Source: Lactococcus nasutitermitis (GTDB lineage Bacteria > Bacillota > Bacilli > Lactobacillales > Streptococcaceae). From it: 64,000 bases of DNA. The notes under the pieces were generated by a model. The model was not told the DNA's origin and ran no database searches. It worked only from the letters and a program-made list of their open reading frames with translations. Shown here piece by piece: positions 17,867 through 27,035 of this stretch. The stretch covers positions 282,193-346,192 of the forward strand of contig NZ_BOVQ01000003.1 in the NCBI RefSeq assembly GCF_018403765.1, read 5' to 3'. The position numbers and the translations under genes are program-made. Within the stretch, counting starts at the first letter, position 1; each line of letters opens with the position of its first letter.

Positions 17867-18211
17867 ATGGCTTTTGTGACTGAAAAACATCTTGACGATA
17901 GTAAATATGCTTATCGTCTGGCACCAACGGTGAAAAAATTCACTTTGAAAGACACGACATTTATACAGACGAAAGTTGGAAATTTTGAATTTAATCGTTT
18001 GTTGGAAGAAGTTCCAAATTCTGGAAATGGTTTTTTATTGAAAATCATTGTTGCTCCAGATTTATCAGGTTTTAAAATGTCAATCACTGATAAATCAGGC
18101 TTGCGCGCGGTTAATATTTTCAAGAATGCAAGTGATATTATCCAAGAAAAATTTTATTTTCAAATGAATGCGCTAGTTGACCGCGGTGTCTTTGTTGAAG
18201 TAAAAATTTAA
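17867..18211 (+). CDS. DUF1831 domain-containing protein
   Basis: A 114-residue protein. DUF1831 members regularly follow a cysteine desulfurase gene in Lactobacillales, as here, and are assumed to assist it; the function is not established. The sequence MAFVTEKHLDDSKYAYRLAP opens the protein and there are no cysteines, so it is not itself a sulfur carrier by a Cys route. ATG 17867 follows AAAGGAG. Confidence 0.85.
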   Translation: MAFVTEKHLDDSKYAYRLAPTVKKFTLKDTTFIQTKVGNFEFNRLLEEVPNSGNGFLLKIIVAPDLSGFKMSITDKSGLRAVNIFKNASDIIQEKFYFQMNALVDRGVFVEVKI

Positions 18212-18240
18212 AGTTCTCATATTTGAGAGCTTTTTTTATT
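18210..18240 (+). terminator. Terminator after DUF1831
   Basis: AGTTCTCA / TGAGAGCT stem with seven T on the plus strand. Confidence 0.85.
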
Positions 18241-18255
18241 TGACATTTTCCCTAA

Positions 18256-18289
18256 GAACAAAAAAGACTGTCAGTTTTGACAGTCTTTA
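18256..18289 (-). terminator. Terminator after tuf
   Basis: AAAGACTGTCA and TGACAGTCTTT arms followed by T6 on the minus strand. The arms resemble the dispersed GACAG repeat. Confidence 0.85.
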
Positions 18290-18290
18290 G

Positions 18291-18327
18291 AGGTAATATT
18301 TTGTCCGACCTTTAGATCATATTACCT
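18291..18327 (-). other. Second hairpin in the tuf 3' UTR
   Basis: AGGTAATAT and ATATTACCT pair across a 19-nt loop, between the tuf stop and the terminator. It has no T-run, so it is more likely an mRNA stabilising or processing structure. Confidence 0.45.
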
Positions 18328-18342
18328 TAAAATTCTTTCGAA

Positions 18343-19539
18343 TTATTTATCGATTGTAGCTACGATACCTGAACCAACAGTACGTCCACCTTCACGGATA
18401 GAGAATGTAGTTCCTTCTTCGATAGCAACTGGGTGGATAAGGTCAACTTCGATGTGGACGTTATCACCAGGCATTACCATTTCGATACCTTCTGGCAATT
18501 TAACTGAACCAGTTACGTCAGTTGTATGGAAGTAGAATTGAGGACGGTAGTTGTCGAAGAATGGAGTGTGACGTCCGCCTTCTTCTTTTGTCAATACATA
18601 AACTTCGCCTTCAAATTGTGTATGAGGAGTGATTGAACCTGGTTTAGCAAGAACTTGTCCACGTTCGATTTCTTCACGTTGAACACCACGAAGCAATACA
18701 CCAACGTTATCGCCGGCTTGACCTTCTGTAAGAGTCTTACGGAACATTTCAACACCAGTAACGATAGCTTTTTTAGTTTCTTCTTTAATACCAACGATTT
18801 CAACTTCATCATTGATTTTAACAGTACCACGTTCGATACGTCCTGAAGCAACAGTACCACGACCAGTGATTGAGAATACATCTTCGACTGGAAGAAGCAA
18901 AGGTTTGTCAAGGTCACGAACTGGAGTTGGGATATATGTATCAACGATATCCATAAGTTCAAGGATAGCATCAACATATTTTTGTTCGCCGTTCAAAGCA
19001 CCAAGTGCTGAACCAGTTACGAATGGGATATTGTCGCCATCGAAGTCGTATTCTGTCAAAAGATCACGAACTTCCATTTCAACAAGTTCCAACAATTCAT
19101 CATCATCAACAAGGTCAGCCTTGTTAAGGAAGACGATAAGATATTTAACACCAACTTGACGTGAAAGCAAGATGTGTTCACGTGTTTGAGGCATTGGTCC
19201 ATCAGTTGCAGCAACAACGAGGATAGCACCGTCCATTTGGGCAGCACCAGTAATCATGTTTTTAACGTAGTCCGCGTGACCTGGTGCGTCGATATGCGCA
19301 TAGTGACGTGCTGGAGTTTCGTATTCAACGTGAGCAGTGTTGATGGTGATACCACGTTCGCGTTCTTCAGGTGCAGCGTCGATAGAAGCGTAATCTTTTA
19401 CAACGTTTGTATCTGAAGGGTATTTTTCAGCAAGCACTTTAGTGATTGCAGCAGTCAAAGTAGTTTTACCATGGTCAACGTGTCCAATAGTACCAATATT
19501 AACGTGTGGTTTACTACGATCGTATACAGCTTTAGCCAT
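18343..19539 (-). CDS. tuf: Translation elongation factor Tu
   Basis: The GTPase that delivers aminoacyl-tRNA to the ribosome. G1 is [10 protein letters not shown] near residues 19-26, G3 DAPGHADYV near 82 and G4 NKAD near 137; barrel domains 2 and 3 follow to a total of 398 residues. Codon use is strongly biased towards preferred codons, as expected for a very highly expressed gene. It has its own strong promoter and terminator and is monocistronic. Confidence 0.99.
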   Translation of the reverse strand: MAKAVYDRSKPHVNIGTIGHVDHGKTTLTAAITKVLAEKYPSDTNVVKDYASIDAAPEERERGITINTAHVEYETPARHYAHIDAPGHADYVKNMITGAAQMDGAILVVAATDGPMPQTREHILLSRQVGVKYLIVFLNKADLVDDDELLELVEMEVRDLLTEYDFDGDNIPFVTGSALGALNGEQKYVDAILELMDIVDTYIPTPVRDLDKPLLLPVEDVFSITGRGTVASGRIERGTVKINDEVEIVGIKEETKKAIVTGVEMFRKTLTEGQAGDNVGVLLRGVQREEIERGQVLAKPGSITPHTQFEGEVYVLTKEEGGRHTPFFDNYRPQFYFHTTDVTGSVKLPEGIEMVMPGDNVHIEVDLIHPVAIEEGTTFSIREGGRTVGSGIVATIDK

Positions 19540-19615
19540 TTTTAAAAATGTCTCCTTTTAGAAAAAATAGTTTTTAATAGGCAGGCTGTGTTGCCACAAT
19601 CTACCGTTCTTGACT

Positions 19616-19644
19616 ATTATAGCTGATTTCATCTAAAAAAGCAA
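19616..19644 (-). promoter_or_regulatory. tuf promoter
   Basis: TTGCTT (19644-19639), a 17-bp spacer and TATAAT (19621-19616) on the minus strand. The -35 coincides with the T-run of a small hairpin, GCAAGT-ACTTGC (19641-19655). The rest of the 19540-19868 gap holds the tuf 5' UTR (about 70 nt) and the AT-rich upstream region of the next plus-strand gene, with no further gene seen. Confidence 0.85.
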
Positions 19645-19868
19645 GTAAGACTTGCGTTTAGTTTACGTTTTTCCTTATTTTTATGGCAAATATTCTAAGA
19701 ATTTGGCTAGAAATTCCTTAATTTTTTCATCAGAGATTTATTTTAGTATTTTGTCATATTTTATAAAATAATTTCATTATAAATCTAGCATTTTTTTCTT
19801 CCTTGTAGTAAAATATAAAGCAAGGCATTCTTTTAATGAATGTATTTAAATGAAAACGAGGAAAAATC

Positions 19869-20063
19869 ATGGGACTTACTTTCAAAAAACGTGATGATTT
19901 TGATGAATTGATGGATGGTTTGGGCGTCTCAACAGTTGATTTAGTAACAAACGATGATGATAAAGATAAGGGAGATGGTAAGAAAAAAGACCCATTTGCC
20001 AAATTTTTAGCGCCAGAAACTGACAAAAATTCGACTGACAAGGCAAAGGCAGACAAGCAATAA
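19869..20063 (+). CDS. SPJ_0845-type small protein
   Basis: A 64-residue hydrophilic protein opening MGLTFKKRDDFDELMDGLGV and containing DPFAKFLAP, features of a small streptococcal/lactococcal family of unknown function (SPJ_0845 family). The charged middle (NDDDKDKGDGKKKD) and Lys/Asp-rich tail suggest disorder. ATG 19869 has CGAGGAA upstream. The 38-codon gene that follows is on the same strand. Confidence 0.75.
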   Translation: MGLTFKKRDDFDELMDGLGVSTVDLVTNDDDKDKGDGKKKDPFAKFLAPETDKNSTDKAKADKQ

Positions 20064-20134
20064 TTTAAGTTTAAACTTGTAAATTATAACTTTTCTTGCT
20101 AAAATAATACAGAAATACATTTATCGAGGATATC

Positions 20135-20251
20135 ATGGCATATAAGAAAAAACAAAAAAGTACTTTCCAAAAAGTAACACTCATCTTTGTTTGGGTAATG
20201 GTTATATTGACCCTTGTGTCTGTCATTGCTTCTATGGCTGGTGCTTTTTAA
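20135..20251 (+). CDS. DUF4044-type small membrane protein (38 aa)
   Basis: MAYKKKQKSTFQKVTLIFVW starts a tiny protein with a basic N-terminus and one membrane helix (about residues 13-36). GAGG sits 7 nt before ATG 20135, and a strong terminator follows the stop directly, both supporting a real gene. The DUF4044 assignment rests on size, the K-rich start and the single helix. Function unknown. Confidence 0.75.
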   Translation: MAYKKKQKSTFQKVTLIFVWVMVILTLVSVIASMAGAF

Positions 20252-20281
20252 AAAACTTTCCAAATTTGGAAAGTTTTTTTG
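20249..20281 (+). terminator. Terminator after DUF4044 gene
   Basis: AAAAAACTTTCCA / TGGAAAGTTTTTTT perfect stem, overlapping the stop codon. Confidence 0.88.
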
Positions 20282-20288
20282 TAGATTT

Positions 20289-20340
20289 TTTTGACAGAGT
20301 GACACTAAAGCATCTCCCCCCTTGGGCAGTTCTGTCAAAA
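20289..20340 (+). repeat. Medium palindromic element, 52 bp, downstream of ileS
   Basis: It begins TTTTGACAGAGTG, has AAAGCAT in the middle and ends CAGTTCTGTCAAAA. The reverse complement of 23253-23304 is the same length and about 83% identical by eye. Confidence 0.85.
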
Positions 20341-20372
20341 AATTTTCTAATAAATTCTAGCTGATTTTCAGT

Positions 20373-20410
20373 AAAAAAAGTTTTTGACAGAGCTGTCAAA
20401 AACTTTTTTC
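20373..20410 (-). terminator. ileS terminator built on the short repeat
   Basis: A perfect inverted repeat: AAAAAAGTTTTTGACAG and its complement around a central AGCT, ending in a T-run on the minus strand. The core TTTTGACAGAGCTGTCAAAA at 20382-20401 is a copy of the dispersed repeat. Confidence 0.85.
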
Positions 20411-20414
20411 CTTA

Positions 20415-23216
20415 CTATTCTTCAAAACCAGCTGTCAAAACTTCTGGAAATTCAGCAGTGATAATTTCTGCACAATGCGCGCAGAGATGTTTCAAATGTT
20501 CATTTTCATTTGTACCAACGGTCACATCTGTCCGACGGCAACGGTCACATACTTCTCCTTCGGCGTGTTCCACAAGAATTGCCATGTCGTCAAACTTGGT
20601 GGCATTCTCAGGAGCAGCTTTTGACGAAACTGTCAAATCTGATACAATCAAAAGTTGCGCAACATTTTCATCCAAAACAGACAAAAGTGTTTTGACAACT
20701 TCGTCAGGATAAACCGTCACGTGCGCTTCCAGTGATTTCCCAATCAACTTGGCTTCTCGCGCTTCTTCAAGAGATTTTAGCACCTTATCACGGAAATCAA
20801 AGAACGCTTCCCAATCACTCAAAAGTTCATCTGAATCAGAGAAATCCTGAACTTCTGGCATTTCTGCCAAATACGCATAAGCTTCTTCTTCATTTTCCAG
20901 ATAAGTCCAGATTTCCTCTGTCGTATGTGGCAAGATAGGTACAAGAAGTTTCGTCAAGCCAACCAACATCTCATACATCACGGTTTGCATACTGCGACGT
21001 TCTTGTGAATTTGCCGCTTCGATATAAACAACATCTTTGGCAAAATCCAGATAAAAGGCAGACAAATCATTCGTCAGGAAATTCACAACCTGTTTGTAAA
21101 CATTCATGAAACTGTACTTATCATAAGCAGTGCGGACTGATTTGACCAGTTCATTGAATTTCACCAGCATATATTTGTCAACGCCACGCAAATTTTCATA
21201 AATAATCGCATCCGTAGATTTATCAAAATCAGCAGTATTGGCAATCAAGAAACGCATGGTATTGCGGATTTTGCGATAAGCTTCTGATGTTTGCTGGAGA
21301 ATATCCATTGACACACGAACGTCATTTTCATAATCCACAGAAGCGACCCAAAGTCGGAGAATATCCGCACCAAATTTCTTCGTCACATCACTTGGCAAGA
21401 TTGTATTTCCCAGTGATTTCGACATTTTCATGCCTTTACCGTCCAAAACGAATCCTTGTGAAAGCACAGATTTGTAGGGTGCTTTGCCATTAACCGCAAC
21501 AGAAGTTGTAATCGAACTATTGAACCAACCACGATATTGGTCAGAACCTTCCAGATAGAGGTCCGCAGGATAGCTGAGTTCATCGCGTGTATTAAGCACA
21601 CCATTCCATGAAGAACCTGAGTCAAACCAAACATCCATGATGTCCTGCTCTTTAGTAAATTCGCCATTTGGTGAACTAGGATGCGTGAAGCCTTCTGGCA
21701 ACAGCTCTTTTGCCTCATGTGTGAACCAATAACCAGAACCATTTTCTGCAAAAAGCTGCGCCACGTGTTCTGTCGTTTCAGGTGTGATGATTGGTGTGCC
21801 ATCTTCACCGTAGAAGATTGGTAATGGCACGCCCCAAGCACGTTGACGTGAGATGACCCAGTCACCGCGGTCACGCACCATATTGTAGAGACGCGTTTTC
21901 CCCCAAGGAATGACCCAGCCCACTTTTTCAACTTCGTCCAAGATATTTTGACGGAAGTCATCAATCGACGCAAACCATTGTGGTGTCGCACGGAAAATAA
22001 CCGGTTTTTTTGTTCGCCAGTCATGCGGATAGCTGTGTGTGAAATGTTCAACATGAAGCAATCTACCTGTCGCACGCAATTTTTCAAGGACATCTTCTTC
22101 GACATCATCATAAAACTTACCTTCAAAACCAGGCGCTTCTTCCGTGAAATAACCTTGTCCATTGATATCTTCAATCACTGGCAATTTGTATTTCCGGCTG
22201 TATTGATAGTCATCTTCACCATGGTTAGGAGAGGTGTGAACCAATCCTGTTCCAGAATCCAGTGACACATAATCCGCATTCATCACGAGCGATTCACGGT
22301 CATAAAATGGATGTGTCGCTTTCAAATTATCAAGCTCAGAACCTTTAACTGTCTGCAAAATTTCTGGATTTTCCCAGCCGACTTTTTCTGTGACAGATGC
22401 CAACAAATCTTTGGCAATCAAGAATTTACGTGCTTTACCGTCAAGGGTTGCCGCAACGACAATATAATCATAATCTGGATGTACAAAGATACCACGATTA
22501 CTTGGGAAAGTCCACGCAGTTGTCGTCCAGATAACAAACTCAGTATCATCAGGAATCACACCTTTGGTATCGCGCGCTTTAAAGGCAACAAAAAGTGAAG
22601 GAGATTTCACATCATGATATTCGATTTCTGCTTCCGCAAGCGAACTCTCTGAACTCCAAGACCAGTAGATAGGTTTTGCACCACGATAAATATAGCCTTT
22701 TTCAGCCATTTTTCCAAACACACGGATTTCTTGCGCCTCAAATTCTGGCAAAAGTGTGAGATATGGATGTTCCCAATCTCCCAACACACCGAGCGATTTG
22801 AAATCACGACGTTGCATATCGACTTGTTGCAAGGCATATTCGCGACATTTTGCAAGATATTCAGCACGATCCATTTCCTTACGTTTGATACCTGCTTTCG
22901 CCAGTTGCTGCTCGATTGGCAAACCATGTGTATCCCAACCAGGAACATAAGGTGCGCGGAAACCTGTCATTGACTTATAACGCACGATAATATCTTTTGA
23001 AACTTTATTCAATGAATGACCGATATGGATATTTCCATTTGCATACGGAGGACCATCATGTAACATGAATGATGGTTTTCCTTCATTGAGTTCCTGACGC
23101 AATTTATAAAGTTCTGCATCATCCCAGCCTTTTTGCCAATTTGGTTCTTTGTTTGGTAGACCTGCGCGCATTGGAAATGCTGTCTTACCAAGATTTAATG
23201 TATCTTTGATTTTCAT
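20415..23216 (-). CDS. ileS: Isoleucyl-tRNA synthetase
   Basis: A class I synthetase of 933 residues. The HIGH motif is [12 protein letters not shown] near residue 60, KMSKS is in [12 protein letters not shown] near 598, a CP1 editing domain lies between, and a C-terminal zinc finger is in CDRCRRTDV...HLCAHC. All expected parts are present. A degenerate repeat copy (20619-20638) encodes [11 protein letters not shown] in the C-terminal region. Expression is controlled by a T-box leader (23324-23684) split by a repeat element. Confidence 0.99.
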   Translation of the reverse strand: MKIKDTLNLGKTAFPMRAGLPNKEPNWQKGWDDAELYKLRQELNEGKPSFMLHDGPPYANGNIHIGHSLNKVSKDIIVRYKSMTGFRAPYVPGWDTHGLPIEQQLAKAGIKRKEMDRAEYLAKCREYALQQVDMQRRDFKSLGVLGDWEHPYLTLLPEFEAQEIRVFGKMAEKGYIYRGAKPIYWSWSSESSLAEAEIEYHDVKSPSLFVAFKARDTKGVIPDDTEFVIWTTTAWTFPSNRGIFVHPDYDYIVVAATLDGKARKFLIAKDLLASVTEKVGWENPEILQTVKGSELDNLKATHPFYDRESLVMNADYVSLDSGTGLVHTSPNHGEDDYQYSRKYKLPVIEDINGQGYFTEEAPGFEGKFYDDVEEDVLEKLRATGRLLHVEHFTHSYPHDWRTKKPVIFRATPQWFASIDDFRQNILDEVEKVGWVIPWGKTRLYNMVRDRGDWVISRQRAWGVPLPIFYGEDGTPIITPETTEHVAQLFAENGSGYWFTHEAKELLPEGFTHPSSPNGEFTKEQDIMDVWFDSGSSWNGVLNTRDELSYPADLYLEGSDQYRGWFNSSITTSVAVNGKAPYKSVLSQGFVLDGKGMKMSKSLGNTILPSDVTKKFGADILRLWVASVDYENDVRVSMDILQQTSEAYRKIRNTMRFLIANTADFDKSTDAIIYENLRGVDKYMLVKFNELVKSVRTAYDKYSFMNVYKQVVNFLTNDLSAFYLDFAKDVVYIEAANSQERRSMQTVMYEMLVGLTKLLVPILPHTTEEIWTYLENEEEAYAYLAEMPEVQDFSDSDELLSDWEAFFDFRDKVLKSLEEAREAKLIGKSLEAHVTVYPDEVVKTLLSVLDENVAQLLIVSDLTVSSKAAPENATKFDDMAILVEHAEGEVCDRCRRTDVTVGTNENEHLKHLCAHCAEIITAEFPEVLTAGFEE
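20619..20638. repeat. Degenerate short repeat inside ileS
   Basis: CTTTTGACGAAACTGTCAAA; it falls in the L-T-x-S-S-K frame of the C-terminal region. Confidence 0.45.
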
Positions 23217-23252
23217 TCTATTCTCCTTTTTTAAATTCTAACATTTCAAACT

Positions 23253-23304
23253 TTTTGACAGAACTGTCCAAGTGGCTAAATGCTTTGGCACCACTCTGTC
23301 AAAA
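23253..23304 (-). repeat. Medium palindromic element, 52 bp, in the ileS 5' UTR
   Basis: The inverted counterpart of 20289-20340. It lies between the T-box terminator and the ileS Shine-Dalgarno, so it would be part of every full-length ileS mRNA. Confidence 0.85.
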
Positions 23305-23323
23305 ATTTTTTTAGTATAAAATA

Positions 23324-23684
23324 CAAAAAAACGGCTTTCGCAAAGGACGAAAAACCGTGGTACCACCTTTATTTTCTCAAATTATTTTTGACATAGCAAA
23401 GCCGTTGTGAGATTGCTCGCTTGTCAGTTCCAGTTCGCCTGTGGCTTTTTTTAGCCACATGATGCGAACGGACAGCGGAGCGGAGATACGGATAGGCTAG
23501 TTTGTTTACCTAGTTTTATCAAAAATAATTGAAACTCTTGTCACGTAACGTGTGACTATCGTTTGAACTTACTTTGTTCAGTTCAAAAATTTCTACAGCT
23601 GATATAGAAAAAAAGAGTGATTGCAGTCTCTCACCAACGCTGCTCGCTGTAAATATCATTTTTTTCCACTTGTTCTGTACAAAA
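23324..23684 (-). promoter_or_regulatory. T-box leader of ileS, interrupted by a 139-bp element
   Basis: The conserved T-box sequence AAAGGTGGTACCACGG is at 23371-23355, followed by a terminator (CGG...CCG stem with T7, to 23324). The 5' part has stem I features AGCGAGCAGCGTTGGTG, with a candidate AUC (isoleucine) specifier at 23621-23619 and stems near 23540-23590. Between stem III and the antiterminator lies a long repeat element (23386-23524). Uncharged tRNA-Ile should favour readthrough. This leader accounts for almost the whole 469-bp gap between divIVA and ileS. Confidence 0.88.
23386..23524 (-). repeat. Longest palindromic element, 139 bp, inside the ileS T-box leader
   Basis: On the minus strand it begins TTTTGATAAAACTAGGT and ends GGCTTTGCTATGTCAAAA, as in the 74-bp copy, but carries about 60 extra bases in place of the simple hairpin loop. 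The extra part holds a nested palindrome GTTCGC-GTGGCT / AGCCAC-GCGAAC (23433-23469). Confidence 0.88.
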
Positions 23685-23685
23685 A

Positions 23686-24543
23686 TTATTCGTGATTTTC
23701 CAAACTATTTAATTCATTTCCCAAATCAATCGTTGCTTGACTGTCCAATGAATTATCTCCTTCTGGATTTTCACTAGTTGTTTCTACTGAAACTTCTGCT
23801 TCAGATGACTGTTCTTCATTTTCATGTTGCTCAGTTTCTGGAGTATTTTCAAAATTTTCTGCTTCTGGTTCAGCTTTTTTTTCTACATTTTCTAACATTT
23901 CATCAGGAATTGTCTGAATTGCTTCTGTATCTCCCGAAACAGCTATTGGTGTATTCAAATGCACATCTAAGATTTCTTGCAATTTTTCTTCAGGATTTGT
24001 CCCCTCAGTGCTCTTTGCAGCAAACATCTCTTTCCAATCATCTGATTGCAAATTAGTCACTTGCGCTTCTGCCAAGGCAACTGCACGTTCGTGATAGCTC
24101 CGCATTCTACGACGCAAATTATCACTTTCACGTATCAATTTACGCGCATCCTCAGAAGCTGTATGCAAGATTGAACCTGCTTCTTTCTTAGCATCATCAA
24201 TGATAGACTGACCACGACGTCTTGCATCTTCTGTAATATTATCTGCATCTTGCTGTGCTTGTTCCAGACGTTTCGTTGCTTCTTCTTGTGATTGACTGCT
24301 CAATTTATCTGCTGCACCTTGTGCAACAACAAGTGATTTATTCAATGTATCTTTCATATCGTCAAAATATTTCACTTGCTCACGGAGCGATTTCAACTCA
24401 ACTTTTTGACTTTTGATAGTTTGTGAAAATTCATCGTAATCTCTCACAACGATATCCAAGAACTCATCAACTTCCTGTTTATTGAATCCGCGCATTTGTG
24501 GATTAAACCGCTTGTTTTGAACATCTAAACTATTCAATGTCAT
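23686..24543 (-). CDS. divIVA: Cell division initiation protein DivIVA
   Basis: A coiled-coil protein that marks negatively curved membrane at poles and septa. The N-terminal lipid-binding domain reads LNSLDVQNKRFNPQMRGFNKQEVDEFL. Long heptads run through about residue 160, and residues 200-285 form an acidic, low-complexity tail rich in Glu. The 285-residue length is normal for streptococcal types. It is the last gene of the division cluster, 21 bp after ylmH; the ileS T-box begins right after its stop codon. Confidence 0.96.
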   Translation of the reverse strand: MTLNSLDVQNKRFNPQMRGFNKQEVDEFLDIVVRDYDEFSQTIKSQKVELKSLREQVKYFDDMKDTLNKSLVVAQGAADKLSSQSQEEATKRLEQAQQDADNITEDARRRGQSIIDDAKKEAGSILHTASEDARKLIRESDNLRRRMRSYHERAVALAEAQVTNLQSDDWKEMFAAKSTEGTNPEEKLQEILDVHLNTPIAVSGDTEAIQTIPDEMLENVEKKAEPEAENFENTPETEQHENEEQSSEAEVSVETTSENPEGDNSLDSQATIDLGNELNSLENHE

Positions 24544-24564
24544 ATTCTTCTCCTCGTAGCTATT

Positions 24565-25359
24565 CTACATTTTTCTATGATTTCTAATTATTTCAACTTC
24601 AACTCTCTGCTTACCTTTTTTGGTCATGCCAAGGATATCCAAAATTTTGATACGCCCAAAACCACGAACACTGATTAAATCATCTTTATTCACAGAGAAA
24701 TCTTTTTTCTCTACTTCAAAATAATTAATTTTAACCTTCTTAAATTTTAACATATCTGTCGCAATATTGCGAGAAAGATTAAAACAAACTGAGATTATTT
24801 TATCAATTCTAAGAGATGAGAGTAAAACAACTTCTCGTGTCGCAGTGTTATCAACTTCCAAAAGATTAGAAAAATCTATCTCTCTAATCTGAACTGTCGC
24901 TTTAGCAATCTTTTCGATAGTTTGAAATGTCTCAAGCAAATGATGACTCACAAAAAGCTGAACTTTTTCATCCGTGACAAAAATATCACCCAATTCCTGA
25001 CGTTTTACACCAGCCTGACCAAGAAAAGTTCCCAGAACTTGCGAATGAGTCAAATGATAAAATTTCGCCGGATAACGAATTTCAAGCAGACTAATATCAA
25101 AATCTTGTTCATCCAGCTCATAAAAAGTTGGTGCTAAGATAAGTTTACTCAACTCAGTTGCCGCAAAATCCTGACTAGAAAAAATCTGTAGCTCTCGCTT
25201 ATTTACTAGACTCTGGAGAATTTGGACTTCTCTAGGATTTAAAAAATAAGTAGTAATCACAGAAAAATTATTTTCAACCTGTTCTATCCAGTCCAAACAG
25301 CGCTCAATAAAATATCGCTCATCTGCATGAAAATGTTGATAGAGTACTCCATTACTCAT
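24565..25359 (-). CDS. ylmH: YlmH, S4-domain RNA-binding protein
   Basis: A 264-residue protein of the division cluster. The C-terminal S4 domain (about 180-255) reads SSLRIDKIISVCFNLSRNIATDML and GRIKILDILGMTKKGKQRVEVEI. YlmH binds ribosome-associated RNA and has been tied to ribosome rescue in Gram-positives. I place the start at ATG 25359, whose ATGA overlaps the ylmG stop; the longer TTG alternative lies inside ylmG. Confidence 0.93.
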   Translation of the reverse strand: MSNGVLYQHFHADERYFIERCLDWIEQVENNFSVITTYFLNPREVQILQSLVNKRELQIFSSQDFAATELSKLILAPTFYELDEQDFDISLLEIRYPAKFYHLTHSQVLGTFLGQAGVKRQELGDIFVTDEKVQLFVSHHLLETFQTIEKIAKATVQIREIDFSNLLEVDNTATREVVLLSSLRIDKIISVCFNLSRNIATDMLKFKKVKINYFEVEKKDFSVNKDDLISVRGFGRIKILDILGMTKKGKQRVEVEIIRNHRKM

Positions 25360-25637
25360 ATTCCAAATATCCAACCAATAACAATGCGGATAAATTGTTG
25401 AATTAACTGAAGTGAAATCATTGCAAACAAGACAGAAAAATCGAGCCCAGCAAATTTTGGCAATCTTTCAAATAAACTCACATAAGGATGACTGATTTTT
25501 ACAATAATCTGTCCAATCTTCGTCCCATAAAGTCCAGGAACCCAGCTCATCAGAGCATATGCCAATAGAACAAATGAATAAATATTCATCAGGTTAAAAA
25601 GCCAGCTGATAATTCTAAAAAATAGTATTATTCCCAT
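25356..25637 (-). CDS. ylmG: YggT-family membrane protein YlmG
   Basis: A 93-residue protein with two hydrophobic helices (about 6-33 and 62-90) separated by the family stretch SWVPGLYGTKIGQIIVKISHPYV. YggT/YlmG proteins are linked to division and nucleoid placement. It overlaps sepF by one base and ylmH by four, so the three are translated together. Confidence 0.92.
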   Translation of the reverse strand: MGIILFFRIISWLFNLMNIYSFVLLAYALMSWVPGLYGTKIGQIIVKISHPYVSLFERLPKFAGLDFSVLFAMISLQLIQQFIRIVIGWIFGI

Positions 25638-26221
25638 TAATATAAGTCGTAACTTTCAAAGTTTTGTCCAGCCAAAACGCTCATTTCTTTCGCTGCATCT
25701 ACTGTGATATTAGCAGGTGTCATCAAGAAAATCTGTCCACCGACATTTTGAATATCGCCATCCAAAGTAAAGGCAACTCCTGTCATGAAATCAATACTAC
25801 GGCGCGCTTGATTATCGCCCATAAATTTGAAATTCACAAGTACAGATTCACCATTCTTTATAATACGTGCAGCTTCCATGATGTCTGCATAAGCACGAGG
25901 TTCTTTGATAGCAATGCTTGAAATAGCTGTATTCACAGTTGGCATAGGATTATTCACTTTTTCTGTTGTAGTTTTTGTATTTGGTACAAATGTCCGTTTA
26001 GGCATTGTTTGACGTACTTGTGTTTTTGGTGCTGTAGAAGTGTTCTGTGTCCGATTTGTGTTAGGCACAACCGAACTTTTTCTTTCTTCAGTAGCTGCTT
26101 TGGACGTATTAGGTACTACTTTGGGTTTCATTTCTTGTGTTGGACGTTTAGGTTCATCAAAATCCTCATCATCCTCTACAAAATATTCTCTGATACCATT
26201 TACCCAATCTTTAAAGGCCAT
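25637..26221 (-). CDS. sepF: Cell division protein SepF
   Basis: SepF tethers FtsZ to the membrane and bundles its filaments. An N-terminal amphipathic region (MAFKDWVNGIREYFVED) is followed by a long basic linker and a conserved core from about residue 105 (YADIMEAARIIKNGESVLVNF) to the end. The linker repeats the tetrapeptide VPNT three times. ATG 26221 has GGAGG. Upstream, a TTTCTCTC/GAGAGAAA hairpin separates it from yggS. Confidence 0.94.
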   Translation of the reverse strand: MAFKDWVNGIREYFVEDDEDFDEPKRPTQEMKPKVVPNTSKAATEERKSSVVPNTNRTQNTSTAPKTQVRQTMPKRTFVPNTKTTTEKVNNPMPTVNTAISSIAIKEPRAYADIMEAARIIKNGESVLVNFKFMGDNQARRSIDFMTGVAFTLDGDIQNVGGQIFLMTPANITVDAAKEMSVLAGQNFESYDLY

Positions 26222-26249
26222 TTTATCCTCCGATTTTAACGTGGTTTTC

Positions 26250-26272
26250 TCTCATATCAAGAGAGAAATATC
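26250..26272 (-). other. Hairpin between yggS and sepF
   Basis: TTTCTCTC and GAGAGAAA pair around a 7-nt loop. It lacks a T-run, so it is probably an mRNA processing or partial attenuation structure. Confidence 0.4.
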
Positions 26273-26351
26273 TGTAAACTCTGCTGAAATATTTTAAAAT
26301 TTTATTTCAAGATGTTCACTTTATCTAACTCTAAAATTTTTGAATCAAAAA

Positions 26352-27032
26352 TTACATTTCTCCTTGGAAAAACTCATGTCCAATACGAACAAATGTTGCT
26401 CCTTGCCGAATTGCACTTTGATAATCTCGACTCATTCCCATACTAAGTTCCGTACAAGGAATATTTGAACGATTTTCAGCTGCAATTTTGACCTGAAGAT
26501 TTTTCATTTGTTCAAAAAGAACATCTGTCTCTTCTTCTGTCGCCTCGAAAGGTGCCATTGTCATCAATCCAACAATTTGAATATTTTCCAACTGCTCAAT
26601 ATCATCCAAAACATCAGAAAGTTCATTGACTGAAAAACCATGTTTACTTTCTTCACCTGAAATGTTCATTTCCATAAAACATTTAATCGTGTGTTCTGCA
26701 CGTTTATTGATTTCCTGCGCTAGTTTTATAGAGTCAAGAGCATGAAAATAATCAACCAGATTTATCACATCTTTCACTTTACGTCGTTGGAGATTTCCAA
26801 TCAAATGCCAAGTTAAATCCAAATCTTTTAAAGCTTCATATTTTTCAAGAAAAAGTTCCGTGCGATTTTCTGCAATATTGGAAATTCCGCAATTTAAAAC
26901 TTCACGTGCTTTATCTGCTCCAACATATTTAGTCACAGCAATTACCATAACGCTTTGATTAGAATAAGAAGACGTAGCTTTTGCCACATCCACATTATTC
27001 AATATTTTACTTACGTTTTCTTTAATTGTCAT
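26352..27032 (-). CDS. PLP homeostasis protein YggS/YlmE
   Basis: A 226-residue alanine-racemase-fold protein that binds pyridoxal phosphate through a Lys (VIAVTKYVGADK near residue 34) and balances PLP and amino-acid pools. NIAENRTELFLEKYEAL, WHLIGNLQRRKVK and the C-terminal LSMGMSRDYQSAIRQGATFVRIG are family signatures. It starts 3 bp after the ftsZ stop codon. Confidence 0.93.
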   Translation of the reverse strand: MTIKENVSKILNNVDVAKATSSYSNQSVMVIAVTKYVGADKAREVLNCGISNIAENRTELFLEKYEALKDLDLTWHLIGNLQRRKVKDVINLVDYFHALDSIKLAQEINKRAEHTIKCFMEMNISGEESKHGFSVNELSDVLDDIEQLENIQIVGLMTMAPFEATEEETDVLFEQMKNLQVKIAAENRSNIPCTELSMGMSRDYQSAIRQGATFVRIGHEFFQGEM

Positions 27033-27035
27033 TGC

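Noticed and set aside
21428..22174. A 248-codon minus-strand frame within ileS
   Set aside because: It is the +1/-1 shadow of ileS, whose own frame has all synthetase motifs.
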